Source: JBBDIM01 sp040880405 (lineage in GTDB: Bacteria; Planctomycetota; Planctomycetia; Pirellulales; Pirellulaceae). Taken from it: 52,431 nucleotides of DNA. The notes beneath the pieces are model-generated. The model saw only the letters and a program-made list of their open reading frames with translations. It was not told the origin of the DNA and did not search any database. The stretch spans positions 1-52,431 of the forward strand of contig JBBDIM010000010.1 in assembly GCA_040880405.1 (NCBI GenBank). The letters are read 5' to 3'. Positions 16,550 through 27,100 of this stretch are shown here, one piece after another; the first letter of the stretch is position 1, and the number at the start of each line of letters is the position of its first letter. The translations under genes and the position numbers were made by a program.

Positions 16550-16624
16550 GCATGTTCCGCTAGATCCCGAAGCGACAGAAGGACTGACAACCGATTTTGG
16601 CGTCAATGAGGACGCGGGCCATTA

Positions 16625-16698
16625 GGGGATGAGTTCAATTACAAAGAGTCGGCGGCAAAGAAGTTTTAGCCGCGGCACCCGTAATTGACCTTATCCCC
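16625..16698 (-). repeat. hairpin repeat, GGGGATAAGTTCAATTAC family, copy 2 (inverted)
   Basis: The arms GGGGATGAGTTCAATTAC (16625-16642) and GTAATTGACCTTATCCCC (16681-16698) enclose an interior that is the reverse complement of that in copy 1 (AAAGAGTCGGCGGCA...CCGCGGCACCC). It is therefore in the opposite orientation to copies 1 and 3. Confidence 0.85.
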
Positions 16699-16777
16699 GT
16701 TCGATCGGCATGCCTGCCATAGAATCCTCCACCTTGGTTGGCGAGTAAATCCGCCACTGAAAATGGAACGTTTAAAA

Positions 16778-16850
16778 GGGGATAAGTTCAAATACAGGGA
16801 CCGCGGACTCGGGGCAAACCGCCGCTTACTTTGTAATTGAACTCATCCCC
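16778..16850 (+). repeat. hairpin repeat, GGGGATAAGTTCAATTAC family, copy 3
   Basis: The arms GGGGATAAGTTCAAATAC and GTAATTGAACTCATCCCC are bounded outside by AAAA and TTTTT. The interior (AGGGACCGCGG...CCGCCGCTTACTTT) is more diverged than in copies 1 and 2. It lies 80 bases after copy 2. Confidence 0.85.
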
Positions 16851-16855
16851 TTTTT

Positions 16856-16872
16856 GCTCACCCGCTTCGCCT
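16856..16872 (+). repeat. 17-bp direct repeat GCTCACCCGCTTCGCCT, copy 2
   Basis: Identical to 16533-16549. It follows the T run at the end of hairpin copy 3. Confidence 0.6.
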
Positions 16873-16900
16873 CAGGGTTCAGCCCACGCTCGCGGGGCCC

Positions 16901-16921
16901 CCACGGTCTTGGCGACCGTGG
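16901..16921. repeat. palindromic repeat (CCACGGTC...GACCGTGG), variant
   Basis: An 8-base stem (16901-16908 with 16914-16921) and 5-base loop, followed by CTACCTACG. It looks like a sequence variant of the CCACGCTT family, with matching layout and the same GGCTAC flank. It ends 19 bases before the stop of the convergent DUF1559 gene. Confidence 0.6.
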
Positions 16922-16940
16922 CTACCTACGTTCCTTTCAC

Positions 16941-17933
16941 CTACTCCGGTCGTTGGACCGGGATGCCATCCGCTTTATACCCCAGGTTCTGCCACAAGGT
17001 CACGTCCACGCTCTCCTGGACCATCGTCACCGAGCCGTCGGCCCAGGCCATTAACACGCCGCCGGGATGGGGGCCGCCGAAGGTGTAGCGGCATTCGTCG
17101 CGGAGGGTGCCGAAGGCGGTGGTGGAGCCGGTTTCGATTTGGTGTTCCACGCAATTCAAAATTGTGCGGAACGGTCCCCAGTGGGTTCCCCGCATGCAGT
17201 GGACATCCCCCTCCAGCCACATCGCGTGGACTCTGCCGTTTAGGTCGGGCGGGGTGAGCAGCGGGGACTCTTGGGTATCGACCTGGGCCCCTTCTCCCAA
17301 TAGCAATGTATTGGAAAGGCCGTCGATGATTTCCGGAAAAGCAACGCCCCGGTTCACCGTGAAAAGGCCTTGTCGCTCGGCATGGTCGGTGTGGTTGCGA
17401 CGCACGAAGTAATCTCGATGACCACCCACGTTCCATTTGCCACCCGCGTTGAAACAGTAGCTGGTGACCAAAATGTCTTTTTTTTTCTCCCGATCGGCTC
17501 GGCCCCAGTACGGTTTGACGCGGCGGCCCGCGAAGCTATCCGAGGGGCAGGCCATGATCTCGATCTCGGCGTCGATCACCTGCTGAAAAGCGGTGAGCGG
17601 GGCATTGCCGTCGACGCTCGCATAAGCATCCGCCAAGGGAGACTGTTCGATCTGCGGCAACAGCAGGACAAAACCGGTGGCCCGCCAGTCGAGGTCGCTG
17701 GGGGCATCGGACCGCGCCAAGGCCCCGGAAGGGAGCGTCCGCTGGATGTCGTGGTAGTGGTGGCAGGCCAGGGCCAGTTGCTTGAGGTGGCTTTTGCACT
17801 GCGTCCGCCGAGCCGCTTCCCGGGCCTGCTGGACCGCCGGCATTAACAGCCCGACCAGCACGCCGATGATCCCGATCACCACCAACAGTTCCACCAAGGT
17901 AAAGCCGTGCGGCCGCGGACTGCGTTTACCCAT
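16941..17933 (-). CDS. DUF1559 domain protein with prepilin-type N-terminus
   Basis: A 330-residue planctomycete DUF1559 protein. The N-terminus is a type IV prepilin-like leader: a basic stretch, then cleavage expected before F in HGFTLVELLVVIGIIGVL, then a hydrophobic helix. The body has the family-typical AVQQAREAARRTQCKSHLKQLALACHHYHD and, near the end, the phrase GVLMAWADGSVTMVQESVD. Such proteins occur in many copies in planctomycetes and are thought to be surface pseudopilins; the function is unknown. The ATG directly before KRSPRPHGFTL was chosen because the 53 upstream residues are out of character. Confidence 0.9.
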   Translation of the reverse strand: MGKRSPRPHGFTLVELLVVIGIIGVLVGLLMPAVQQAREAARRTQCKSHLKQLALACHHYHDIQRTLPSGALARSDAPSDLDWRATGFVLLLPQIEQSPLADAYASVDGNAPLTAFQQVIDAEIEIMACPSDSFAGRRVKPYWGRADREKKKDILVTSYCFNAGGKWNVGGHRDYFVRRNHTDHAERQGLFTVNRGVAFPEIIDGLSNTLLLGEGAQVDTQESPLLTPPDLNGRVHAMWLEGDVHCMRGTHWGPFRTILNCVEHQIETGSTTAFGTLRDECRYTFGGPHPGGVLMAWADGSVTMVQESVDVTLWQNLGYKADGIPVQRPE

Positions 17934-18314
17934 TGTTCGCAAATTACCAGGCTGGGATGTCAACTTCAGGAAAGGCATCCTGCCGATATGTCCGCGCCTC
18001 ACGCCACACCGGCGGAAAGGCAAACCACCCATTAGACTTGCCCAGGACGGGGCCTTCAACCGTTTTCCACCTTTTTTAGGGTTCTGGCCCAATCCTCCAG
18101 CGAGGATTTGCCGCCGCTTTCGCTGGGGCCGTAAACAAGATATATTCGCGTGATACGTCGCGAAAAAACATGCCTTGCCCGGCGGACTGCCCGGCTGAAG
18201 CGGTGCCCAGGAATCTGAATCCCACCGCGCGATTGGCCAATCCGAACGCGCGGTATTGACCGGTGGTTTCTCCTCTGAAACGCGGGCATCTCAACGAAGT
18301 CATTAGGAAGATCG
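17934..18314. other. intergenic region upstream of pyrC with possible structured leader
   Basis: The divergent promoters of the DUF1559 and pyrC genes must lie here. On the plus strand the only clear structure is a GC hairpin, ACCGCGCG (18224-18231) with CGCGCGGT (18247-18254), about 60 bases before the pyrC start. I recognise no RNA family and no protein-like ORF. Confidence 0.35.
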
Positions 18315-19649
18315 ATGAAGACGCTGATTAAAAACGCCACCGTGGTATTGCCGGACGGACCCCAGAAGACCTCGGTTTTGATCGATGGGGCACAGATCGC
18401 CGCGATCGACTGCCCCGATTCGACCAAGGCGGATGAAGTGATCTACGGCTATGGCATGCACCTGTTGCCGGGCGTGATCGATCCGCATGTCCACATGCGT
18501 GACCCCGGTTTCACCCACAAGGAAGACCTCCGTAGCGGCAGCCGGGCCTGTGCTCGGGGTGGGATCACTACCTTCCTCGACATGCCAAACACCAACCCGG
18601 CGACCATCAGCCAAAAACTGCTGGAAGAGAAGCTCACCTTGGCGGCCAACACCAGCCTGGTGAACTACGGCTTTTTCATCGGCGCAACCGCCGAGAACAT
18701 GGACGAGCTGAAAAACGCGACGCGGACGCCCGGCATCAAAATGTATCTGGGCAGCTCGACCGGCGACCTGCTGCTGAACGATCCGGCGATGGTCGAAGCG
18801 ATTTTCGCCGAAACCACGCTTCCGATTGCGGTCCACGCCGAGGATGAAAACATCATCAAGCGGAACATGGCGGAGGTGGGTGTCCCGCGGACGGTGATGG
18901 ACCACTCGAAGATCCGCACCGTCGAGGCGGAGGTCGCGAGCATCCGCCGCGCGGTCGGCTTGGCCAAAGAGTACAAACATCGGTTGCACATCTGCCACGT
19001 GTCGAGCGGGGCCTCGATCGACGAGTTCGAGGATCATGGCGACCTGATCACCGCCGAGGCCACCCCGCATCACCTGCTGCTGAATATCGACGACTACATG
19101 AACATGGGCACCCTGGTTCAGATGAACCCCTCGCTCAAAACCAAAGAGGACAACGAGGCTCTGCTCAAGGCATTGCTGGAAGACAAAATCCAGATCATCG
19201 CCACCGATCACGCCCCGCACGCCTACGCCGAAAAGTGCGGCAAGTACCCGGATACACCCGCCGGCGTGCCAGGAGTCGATACCGCGTTACCGTTGATGCT
19301 GGACCTGGTCGCTAAGGACAAATGCACGATCGAGGACGTCGTCCACTGGATGTGCGAAGGCCCAGCGCTCGTCTGGAATATCATGGAGAAGGGACGCATT
19401 GAGGTGGGCTACGACGCCGACCTCGTGCTGGTTGACATGAACAAGTCGCAAGTGATCCGCGGCCCGCAGATCGAAAGCAAGTGCCGCTGGACCCCGTTCG
19501 AAGGGCGCGAAGTGACTGGCTGGCCGGTCCGGACCTGGGTCTGCGGCAAGGAAGTCTTCCGCGACGGCAAGTTCGACGAATCACGACCCGGCGTGGAAGT
19601 GATGTTCGACCACAACCGAGGTGGCTACTGGGCCGGGCTGGACGATTAG
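18315..19649 (+). CDS. pyrC: dihydroorotase, class I
   Basis: Third step of pyrimidine synthesis: reversible cyclisation of carbamoyl-aspartate to dihydroorotate in the cytosol. At 444 residues it is an amidohydrolase with binuclear metal ligands: the HxH pair in DPHVHMRDPG, the carboxylated-lysine candidate in GIKMYLGSS, His in AVHAEDEN, His in HICHVSSGA, and Asp in IATDHAPH. MPNTNPAT is the dihydroorotase substrate signature. The length and these motifs point to class I, PyrC-like in function, rather than allantoinase or hydantoinase. AGGAAG precedes the ATG at optimal spacing. No other pyrimidine gene is adjacent. Confidence 0.93.
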   Translation: MKTLIKNATVVLPDGPQKTSVLIDGAQIAAIDCPDSTKADEVIYGYGMHLLPGVIDPHVHMRDPGFTHKEDLRSGSRACARGGITTFLDMPNTNPATISQKLLEEKLTLAANTSLVNYGFFIGATAENMDELKNATRTPGIKMYLGSSTGDLLLNDPAMVEAIFAETTLPIAVHAEDENIIKRNMAEVGVPRTVMDHSKIRTVEAEVASIRRAVGLAKEYKHRLHICHVSSGASIDEFEDHGDLITAEATPHHLLLNIDDYMNMGTLVQMNPSLKTKEDNEALLKALLEDKIQIIATDHAPHAYAEKCGKYPDTPAGVPGVDTALPLMLDLVAKDKCTIEDVVHWMCEGPALVWNIMEKGRIEVGYDADLVLVDMNKSQVIRGPQIESKCRWTPFEGREVTGWPVRTWVCGKEVFRDGKFDESRPGVEVMFDHNRGGYWAGLDD

Positions 19650-19678
19650 TGGTACGTTTAATCTGAGTTTCTGGGTGC

Positions 19679-19706
19679 CATGCCCACGCCCTCCAACGTG
19701 GGCATG
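19679..19706. repeat. palindromic repeat (CATGCCCACG), copy 2
   Basis: Stem CATGCCCACG / CGTGGGCATG with loop CCCTCCAA, preceded by GGGTGC. It is the exact reverse complement of 4663-4690. It starts 29 bases after the pyrC stop and has no T tract. Confidence 0.75.
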
Positions 19707-19821
19707 TGACGTGCGAGGAGATCGTGCCTTATCCGGGAAGTCCGGACGCCGTCTTAGTTTCCATTAGGCGGCGTGGCCATTGGAGGACTTATTACGCCAA
19801 AGATCGGAGGTCTCGCGCCCT

Positions 19822-19870
19822 TCCGCTTTCATTCTGCATTTTTCAATCTCCATTTTTAATTTTCCAATAT
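19822..19870. repeat. AT-rich degenerate repeat (CATTCTGCATTTTTCAATC)
   Basis: Imperfect units of about 10 bases (CATTCTGCAT, TTTTCAATCT, CCATTTTTAA, TTTTCCAATA) in an otherwise GC-rich gap. I recall similar AT-rich phrases as dispersed non-coding repeats in environmental bacteria. Confidence 0.45.
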
Positions 19871-19936
19871 TAGCGGAGCAGCGCGAGTTGCCCGGTGAAG
19901 AGTGAGAAGATCTTGCCTTATCCACTTCCACACCAA

Positions 19937-19973
19937 TTTTTAACCACGAGGTCAACGAAAGAGACGAAAAGTG
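19937..19973. repeat. degenerate ACGAAA repeat beginning TTTTTAACCACGAG
   Basis: Related in inverted orientation to 12590-12625, with units ACGAGGTCAACGAAAG and AGACGAAAAG. The rest of the gap from 19650 to 20120 contains no other gene-like feature. Confidence 0.5.
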
Positions 19974-20120
19974 GAGGGCACAAAAGCCCATCCAACCCGC
20001 ACCTCACTGCACGGTCTTGATTCTCAAAAGGGGCGTTTGACGGCAGGCCCGGTCCTGGGTACCAAGTCCCTTACTACCGAGAGTCCTGAAGGGTCAATTC
20101 AATCGCAATCCACTGTACGC

Positions 20121-21356
20121 TCACCGCTTCTCCAGCGACCACAACCGCAGCAGTTCCAGCGTTACCTCAACCGCCCGTTCCATTTCATCGAGACACGCGA
20201 ATTCCAGGGGGGAATGGGGGTTGTGCTGACCGGAGCTGAGGTTGGGGGTGGGTAGCCCTTTGGCGGTGAGGGCCGAGCCGTCGGTGCCCCCTCGGATCAC
20301 TTCCAGCCGTGGGACGCGGCCGAGATTTTCGTGGGCCTTGATTGCCAGGGGGACCGCTCTCGGTTCTTTGTCTAGGCCATCGCGGAGGTTGCGGTATTGG
20401 GGGATCACGCTCACTTCGATTTCGCTGCCGGGAAAGGCCCGCGCGACTTTGGCCGCCGTATCGCGCAGCAGTTGGGCGTGGGCCATTAGCTCCTCGGTAT
20501 CGAACGACCGCAGCAGCACCTTCACCTCCACCTCGGCGACTCCACCGCTGATCAAGTAAGGGTGCAAGAAGCCATCTCGCTTGTCGGTCGTCTCGGGCGA
20601 TTGGTGGTCTTTGGGCAAGGCTTCGATATAGGCCGAGGCGATCCGCAGGGCGTTGATCATCCGCCCCTTGGCGATCGACGGATGTATGTTCACCCCGCGG
20701 ATCGTCACCGTGGCCAGGTCGGCCGAGAAGGTCTCTTCGTTGATTTCATCGGCGGCCGGACCGTCCAAGGTGTAACAGACATCGGCCCCCAGCTTTGCCA
20801 GGTCGACGTGGTCGACCCCGTGCCCGATCTCCTCGTCACAGGTAAACAGCAACCGCAACGTGGGCCGCGGCAGCGAAGGATCTTCCAGCAGCCGCTGGGC
20901 CGCTTCCAGGATGATCGCGAGGCCCGCCTTATCGTCCCCGCCGAGCAGCGTGGTGCCGTCGGTGGTGATGAGCGTGCGGCCATGCAGCTTCTCCAGCTCT
21001 GGGTTGTCCGCCACGCGGATCACCTTGGCCGGATTGCCGGTCAGCGGGATGTCGCCACCCTGGTAATCTTCAATCACCTGTGGGCGGACATTCTTGCCGG
21101 TGGTCTCCGGCGAGGTATCCAAATGCGAATTGAGCGCGACGACCGGCGCGGACTGCACCCCTGGCACCGTCCCATACAGCAGCCCAAACGCGTCCTGCTC
21201 GGCATCGGCAATGCCCATCTCCCGCATCTCAGCGAGCAGCAGTTTCCCCAGCTCCAACTGACCTGGAGAACTAGGGTAATCCCCACCCGGCTCACCAGCG
21301 GTGGTATCAACTTGGACATAACGCAAAAACCGCTCAAGCAACCGGTCGCGACTCAT
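20121..21356 (-). CDS. pepT: peptidase T (tripeptide aminopeptidase)
   Basis: A cytosolic M20-family dizinc exopeptidase of 411 residues that releases the N-terminal residue of tripeptides. The metal ligands are visible as His and Asp in LNSHLDTSPE, Asp in LLGGDDKAGLA, the catalytic Glu pair in CDEEIGHG, Asp in YTLDGPAADE and His in SSGQHNPHSP. The phrase TLDGPAADEINEETFSAD is typical of PepT rather than DapE or ArgE. The length is normal for the family. It sits upstream of nothing related; the next minus-strand gene starts 420 bases away, so it is probably transcribed alone. Confidence 0.93.
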   Translation of the reverse strand: MSRDRLLERFLRYVQVDTTAGEPGGDYPSSPGQLELGKLLLAEMREMGIADAEQDAFGLLYGTVPGVQSAPVVALNSHLDTSPETTGKNVRPQVIEDYQGGDIPLTGNPAKVIRVADNPELEKLHGRTLITTDGTTLLGGDDKAGLAIILEAAQRLLEDPSLPRPTLRLLFTCDEEIGHGVDHVDLAKLGADVCYTLDGPAADEINEETFSADLATVTIRGVNIHPSIAKGRMINALRIASAYIEALPKDHQSPETTDKRDGFLHPYLISGGVAEVEVKVLLRSFDTEELMAHAQLLRDTAAKVARAFPGSEIEVSVIPQYRNLRDGLDKEPRAVPLAIKAHENLGRVPRLEVIRGGTDGSALTAKGLPTPNLSSGQHNPHSPLEFACLDEMERAVEVTLELLRLWSLEKR

Positions 21357-21437
21357 GGTGAGGACTTAATGGAGGTGAAGGCTGGCGAATTTAGACATCC
21401 TCATTTCAACGGGAATAATCGAGTGAGTCTAGTAGGC

Positions 21438-21776
21438 TCACGGGTACTGAAGCTGTTGCCATTGCCCCTGGGTGTAGTGGGAGTCGGTGAAGAATAGGCC
21501 GAGCAGATTGCGGCCCGCGTCGAGCAGGGCGACCAGGCGTCGTTTGCCGCGGGGTTGGTCGTCGCCGGGATGGGCCTGCCCGACTTGGTATTCGAAATAC
21601 ATCTGCCCGGCCGCGAGGCGTGGTAGGCCGCCGTCGCGGTTTTCGTACTTGGTCATCGACCTGCCGGTCTTCAGGTCATTTTTAAACTGAATAATCGCCA
21701 TCCGGACGTCCCCCGGCAGTCGATCGGAAGACAGCATCTCGCGGCGCAGCTTTCCAAACCCAACGGTAGTGGCCAT
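21438..21776 (-). CDS. small barnase/RNase T1-like protein
   Basis: A 112-residue protein without signal peptide or membrane segment. Its second half follows the layout of the microbial ribonuclease (barnase/N1/T1) family: N..GGLP, then YFEYQVG (Glu, the general base position), then RGKRRLVALLD (Arg positions), then FFTDSHYTQGQW (His, the general acid position). These could be the Glu-Arg-His triad of a guanyl-preferring RNase, though I judged this by eye. Known members are secreted or toxin domains; this one appears cytosolic. No barstar-like acidic gene is adjacent. AAGGG precedes the ATG. It could also be a catalytically dead relative. Confidence 0.6.
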   Translation of the reverse strand: MATTVGFGKLRREMLSSDRLPGDVRMAIIQFKNDLKTGRSMTKYENRDGGLPRLAAGQMYFEYQVGQAHPGDDQPRGKRRLVALLDAGRNLLGLFFTDSHYTQGQWQQLQYP

Positions 21777-21911
21777 GGCGGATTTTTCCCTTCACTTCAA
21801 ATTAAGGATTGCCCCCAATCCATTATTGTTGATGGTTGTTCGGAGTGCCATTACAGATTTTGCCGGGGGCTGGAAAAAGTGGGATGAGTGCTTCCGGTCA
21901 GACTGAACCTA

Positions 21912-22511
21912 CTAGGTACGCCTTTTGAGCCCGGTAGGTTCGGTGTTCCAATTAACGGCCCGACCAGTAACTTTCACTTCATCACTTAGTTCATCCAGGG
22001 CCGCTTGGATTTTGTCGTGCACCTCCGGAGTCGTCGAAATCAAGAGCGTCAGATTCTGCTCATAGGGTTGTAGGGAGGTCCCGCCATTGTTCCAGTTTTC
22101 TTCGCCGACCTTCGCGAGGAGGTATGCGAAGAGAAGGCTAATGTCGATTCTCATCCCCTCGTTAAGCTCCTGTTGGTTGTAAATCGGTAGATGGCCGACC
22201 GAGTAAGACTTGAGGACGGTCGAAGGGCCTTTCGCTGGCAACTTCCCCTCAGCCTTCATTTGGGCGACATGTAACTCGACTTTCCAATTTTGTCGACTCC
22301 ACCGCTCTTTCAATTGAGGATGGGCCTTGCGATCTCTTTGGTGCTCAATGATGAGTGAATTCGCGGCTTCCCAATCTTGATCCTTGATGGCGTTTCTAAA
22401 CGCCTCATTCACTTTCCCGGAGTCGTCCCGATCTGTGGTCTCCGCTCCGGCGGTGGCACAAAGTAGCGAGAGGGCCAATACGATAGCAGTCATGAGTTGG
22501 GTCATTTTCAT
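21912..22511 (-). CDS. secreted hypothetical protein with secretin-like C-terminal motif
   Basis: A 199-residue protein with a Sec signal peptide at about residues 1-24 (MTAIVLALSLLCATAGA, cleavage near AGA-ET). The C-terminal 80 residues carry a pattern I associate with planctomycete proteins and secretin N-domains: W..GG, then LTLLIS, then TTPEVHDKIQAALDEL. That suggests a small alpha/beta domain used in protein-protein contacts. I do not know a function. I chose the ATG at MKMTQLMTAIV because GGAG lies five bases before it and the signal peptide then begins properly. Confidence 0.65.
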   Translation of the reverse strand: MKMTQLMTAIVLALSLLCATAGAETTDRDDSGKVNEAFRNAIKDQDWEAANSLIIEHQRDRKAHPQLKERWSRQNWKVELHVAQMKAEGKLPAKGPSTVLKSYSVGHLPIYNQQELNEGMRIDISLLFAYLLAKVGEENWNNGGTSLQPYEQNLTLLISTTPEVHDKIQAALDELSDEVKVTGRAVNWNTEPTGLKRRT

Positions 22512-22625
22512 CGCTCCGTGAAGAAGGCTGTTCTGGCAAGGGGAGACCATCCACTTAGATTAGTGGTACCAGAAAACCGCGTTTCAGGGCAATGTTGACT
22601 TGATCTGCGCACAAACCTCGCCCAA

Positions 22626-24080
<1,455 letters not shown>

Positions 24081-24136
24081 GTCACGATCTCAATAGACGA
24101 TGAAAATTGTTGGGTTCCGGGGCCGGATGCCAAGTG

Positions 24137-24180
24137 GGCCGTGAAAATGAGTCCTGACCCCTTTTTCACTCGCGGAAGGT
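24137..24180. repeat. solo arm of the GGGGTCnGGACTC repeat
   Basis: A single right arm (GAGTCCTGACCCCTTTTT) is joined directly to GGCCGTGAAAA on its left and CACTCGCGGAAGGT on its right. Both flanks also border the complete element near 6.2 kb, so this copy looks like one that has lost its left arm and spacer. It lies between the PSD1 and DUF1501 genes. Confidence 0.75.
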
Positions 24181-24185
24181 GACGA

Positions 24186-27100
24186 TTATTTTGTAGTGAT
24201 GAACTCATCCAGGTTCATCAACGCCCTGGCCAGCAAGGTCCAGGTCGCTGCGGCGTGTCGTTCTGGTGAGTCTTCGCCGGACTCTTCGCCCAGTAGCTGG
24301 GTCGCGCTTAACTCACCGGCGGCCAGTCGCTCGGTTTGGGCTTGGTGGAATTGGACGATGGATTCCAGTTCCTCCGCGGTTGGTTGGCGACCAAGTACCC
24401 GGCGGAACAGCGTACTGGCTAGTTCGCTGCGGTCCCCTTCCCGCTCCGCCCAAGTTTTACCCATGGTCTGGGCCGCTTCGACAAACGTCTCGTCGTTTAG
24501 CAGCGTGAGCGACTGAAGCGGCGTGTTCGAAAGGTCACGCCGGGCGACGCACGCCTCGCCGCTGGGGGCGTCGAAGGTGGCAAACATCGCGTACGGCGCG
24601 GTCCGCTTGCTGAAGGTATAGAGACTGCGACGGTAGCGGTCCTCTCCCTGGCTGACATTCCATTGCAAGCCGCCGTAGGTCCCCTCGGTGGTGATGCTGG
24701 CCGGTTGCGGTGGAAAGACGCTGGGGCCTTTCAGCTTGTCGGAGAGTAGCCCGCTGACCTTCAGCGCCGCGTCTCGCACAAGTTCCGCCTCCAAGCGGCC
24801 CCGTGGTCCGCGAGCCAAGTAGTGATTCTCCGGATCCCGCTCGCGCTTGTCCGAGTCAATCACCGACGACTGCCGGTACGCCTGGCTGGTGACGATCAGC
24901 TTGTGCAGTTGTTTGAGGGACCAACCGCGCTCGATAAACTCCAAGGCCAACCAGTCCAGCAGTTCGGGGTGCGAAGGTAGCTCCCCCTGGAGACCAAAAT
25001 CGTCGACCGTGCGGACCAACCCCTCACCAAAAAAGGCCCGCCAATGCCGGTTGACGGTGACCCTCGCGGTGAGCGGGTTTTCCGGCGAGACGATCCACCG
25101 GGCCAGCTCTAACCGGTTGGCAGGTTGCCCTTCCGGCAGCGGTGGCAGGAAGCTGGGGACATCGGGCGAGACCTGATCCTTAGGCTGGGTGTACTCGCCT
25201 CGGTGGCGGATGTAGGTGGGACGCGGGTTCGCCGCGGGCCGCTCACGCAGCACCATGGTGGTGGTCACCTCGGGCGCTTGGCGGAGCTTTCGAATCCGCT
25301 TGGCGTGCTTGTCCAGTTCCGGAGCCTGAAGCAGGAACGCGTACCAAAGTTCGGTTCGCTGGCTCTCGGTCCGCTGGTCGGCTGGGATGGTGAGGATGTT
25401 TTCCACCTCTTCGGTTAGTTCAACGGCGGGGGCAACTTTCTCGTCGGTGGTGAACGAGACTCGAAACTTGCCGAGCGAACTAGCAAAGTGCCGCCCAAAC
25501 ACCATGGTAAGTTCCCACGGCTCAGTCAGTTCCAAAGGTTCGCTGAGTGGGAAGATCGCGACATGCCGTCTTCCCTGCCCTTCGGCAATCGACCACCCGG
25601 TTTGGACATCACCATCCAAGGCCAACTGGGCGGAGACCGATTGGCTGAATTGGTTTTTGGCGTAGCTCTCGGTCGCCCCCTGCATCGCGATCGGCTGATC
25701 GGCATGGGACAGGATAAACCGCGTCAGAAAGAAATCCCCCTTTCGCCCTTCGTAGTAGGTCATGCCGGGGCCATGGGCCGGCAGGCGATCGTCTGGCAAT
25801 GCTTCCAGGCGAATCCCGGTGACTCGCCCGCCGACGGCGGGAAAGGTGACCTTGTAAGTATCCTGTTTGGTCGTGTCGCCGGAGGCGAAGACCGTGCCAT
25901 CCTCTTCAATCTGTAGCAAGGGGGAGTTCGAGGTGGCGGCGGTTGGCTGAACCACGTGCCAAGTGTTGCGCTCCGTTTCCCGCGCGGTGAGCCACTCCCG
26001 AAAGCGAGCGTCGACAATCTCCGCGCGACGATCGTCGCTTGGCTGCTGCATTTCCTCGGTCCGGCCGAGCGAGATTCGCACGCGACCGATTGTGTGCTGA
26101 TTGCCATAGGCTTGGTTTAGCGAAACCTTGAACCGCGTCCCTCCTTTAAAGCCGACTGGCTGCTCAAAATGGAAAATTGCTTCCTTCCTGGTATTGGTCG
26201 GCTCGTTCGGCACGTGGACCGCCCAACCGGTGTCGGGATTGCCATCGAAGGCATTCGCGACCGGAAAATCGGGCTGCTCGGCGTTGGCTTCCGCCTGGGC
26301 GATGCGGACTTGCACTGTTTCGCCTTCGCCAGAGATCGGTTCAGCCGCGATCGTAATCTCGCTCAGCACAAAGTTACCGTGCGGGGTATGCCCTGGGCCT
26401 TTGCCCGGCAGGCGATCATCCAGCAGTGCCTCCAGCCGTAGCCGCGTGATCTGCCCTTCCGGCTTCTCCAACACCAATTGGTATTCATCCTGCGCGGGTC
26501 GCGGAGCGGGAAACAGCACCGAACCATCTTCCAGCGGCTCGTAGCTGGTCCCCTCGGTGGAAGTCGCTTGGATCGGCTTGGGAGTTTCCCAGTTGGCGTC
26601 GGGGAGCGGCCACTTTTTCGGCAACTCCGTCAGCAGATTTTCCGCCTGTTGGAGGTTGGTTTGATAGCGCGACTCCCACTTGTCATCCGGCAAATCCAAG
26701 TCGGGCTCGTCGGCATTGTCCAACAGGGCCATGAACTGAAAATATTCCTTGTGGGTCAGCGGGTCGTACTTGTGAGTGTGGCACTGAGCACAGCCCAAAG
26801 TCAGCCCCAGCCAGGCAGTTCCGGTGGTGGCGACACGGTCCGCCATCGCGTGGTAGCGGAACTCCAGCGGATCGATGCCACCCTCTTCGTTGAGCATCGT
26901 GTTGCGGTGAAAGCCGGTCGCAGTCCGTTGGCTGGTGGTCGCCTCCGGCAGCATGTCGCCGGCGAGTTGTTCGATGGTGAACTGGTCGAACGGCATATCG
27001 GCGTTCAGCGCGTCGATCACCCAGTCGCGGTAAGGCCAGATCGAACGAGGGCGGTCTTTCTCGTAGCCGTTGGTATCGGCGTAGCGAGCCAGGTCTAACC

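Noticed and set aside
18093..18314. SRP RNA, 6S RNA or RNase P RNA
   Set aside because: None of the conserved core motifs of these RNAs could be placed; only a short hairpin is present.
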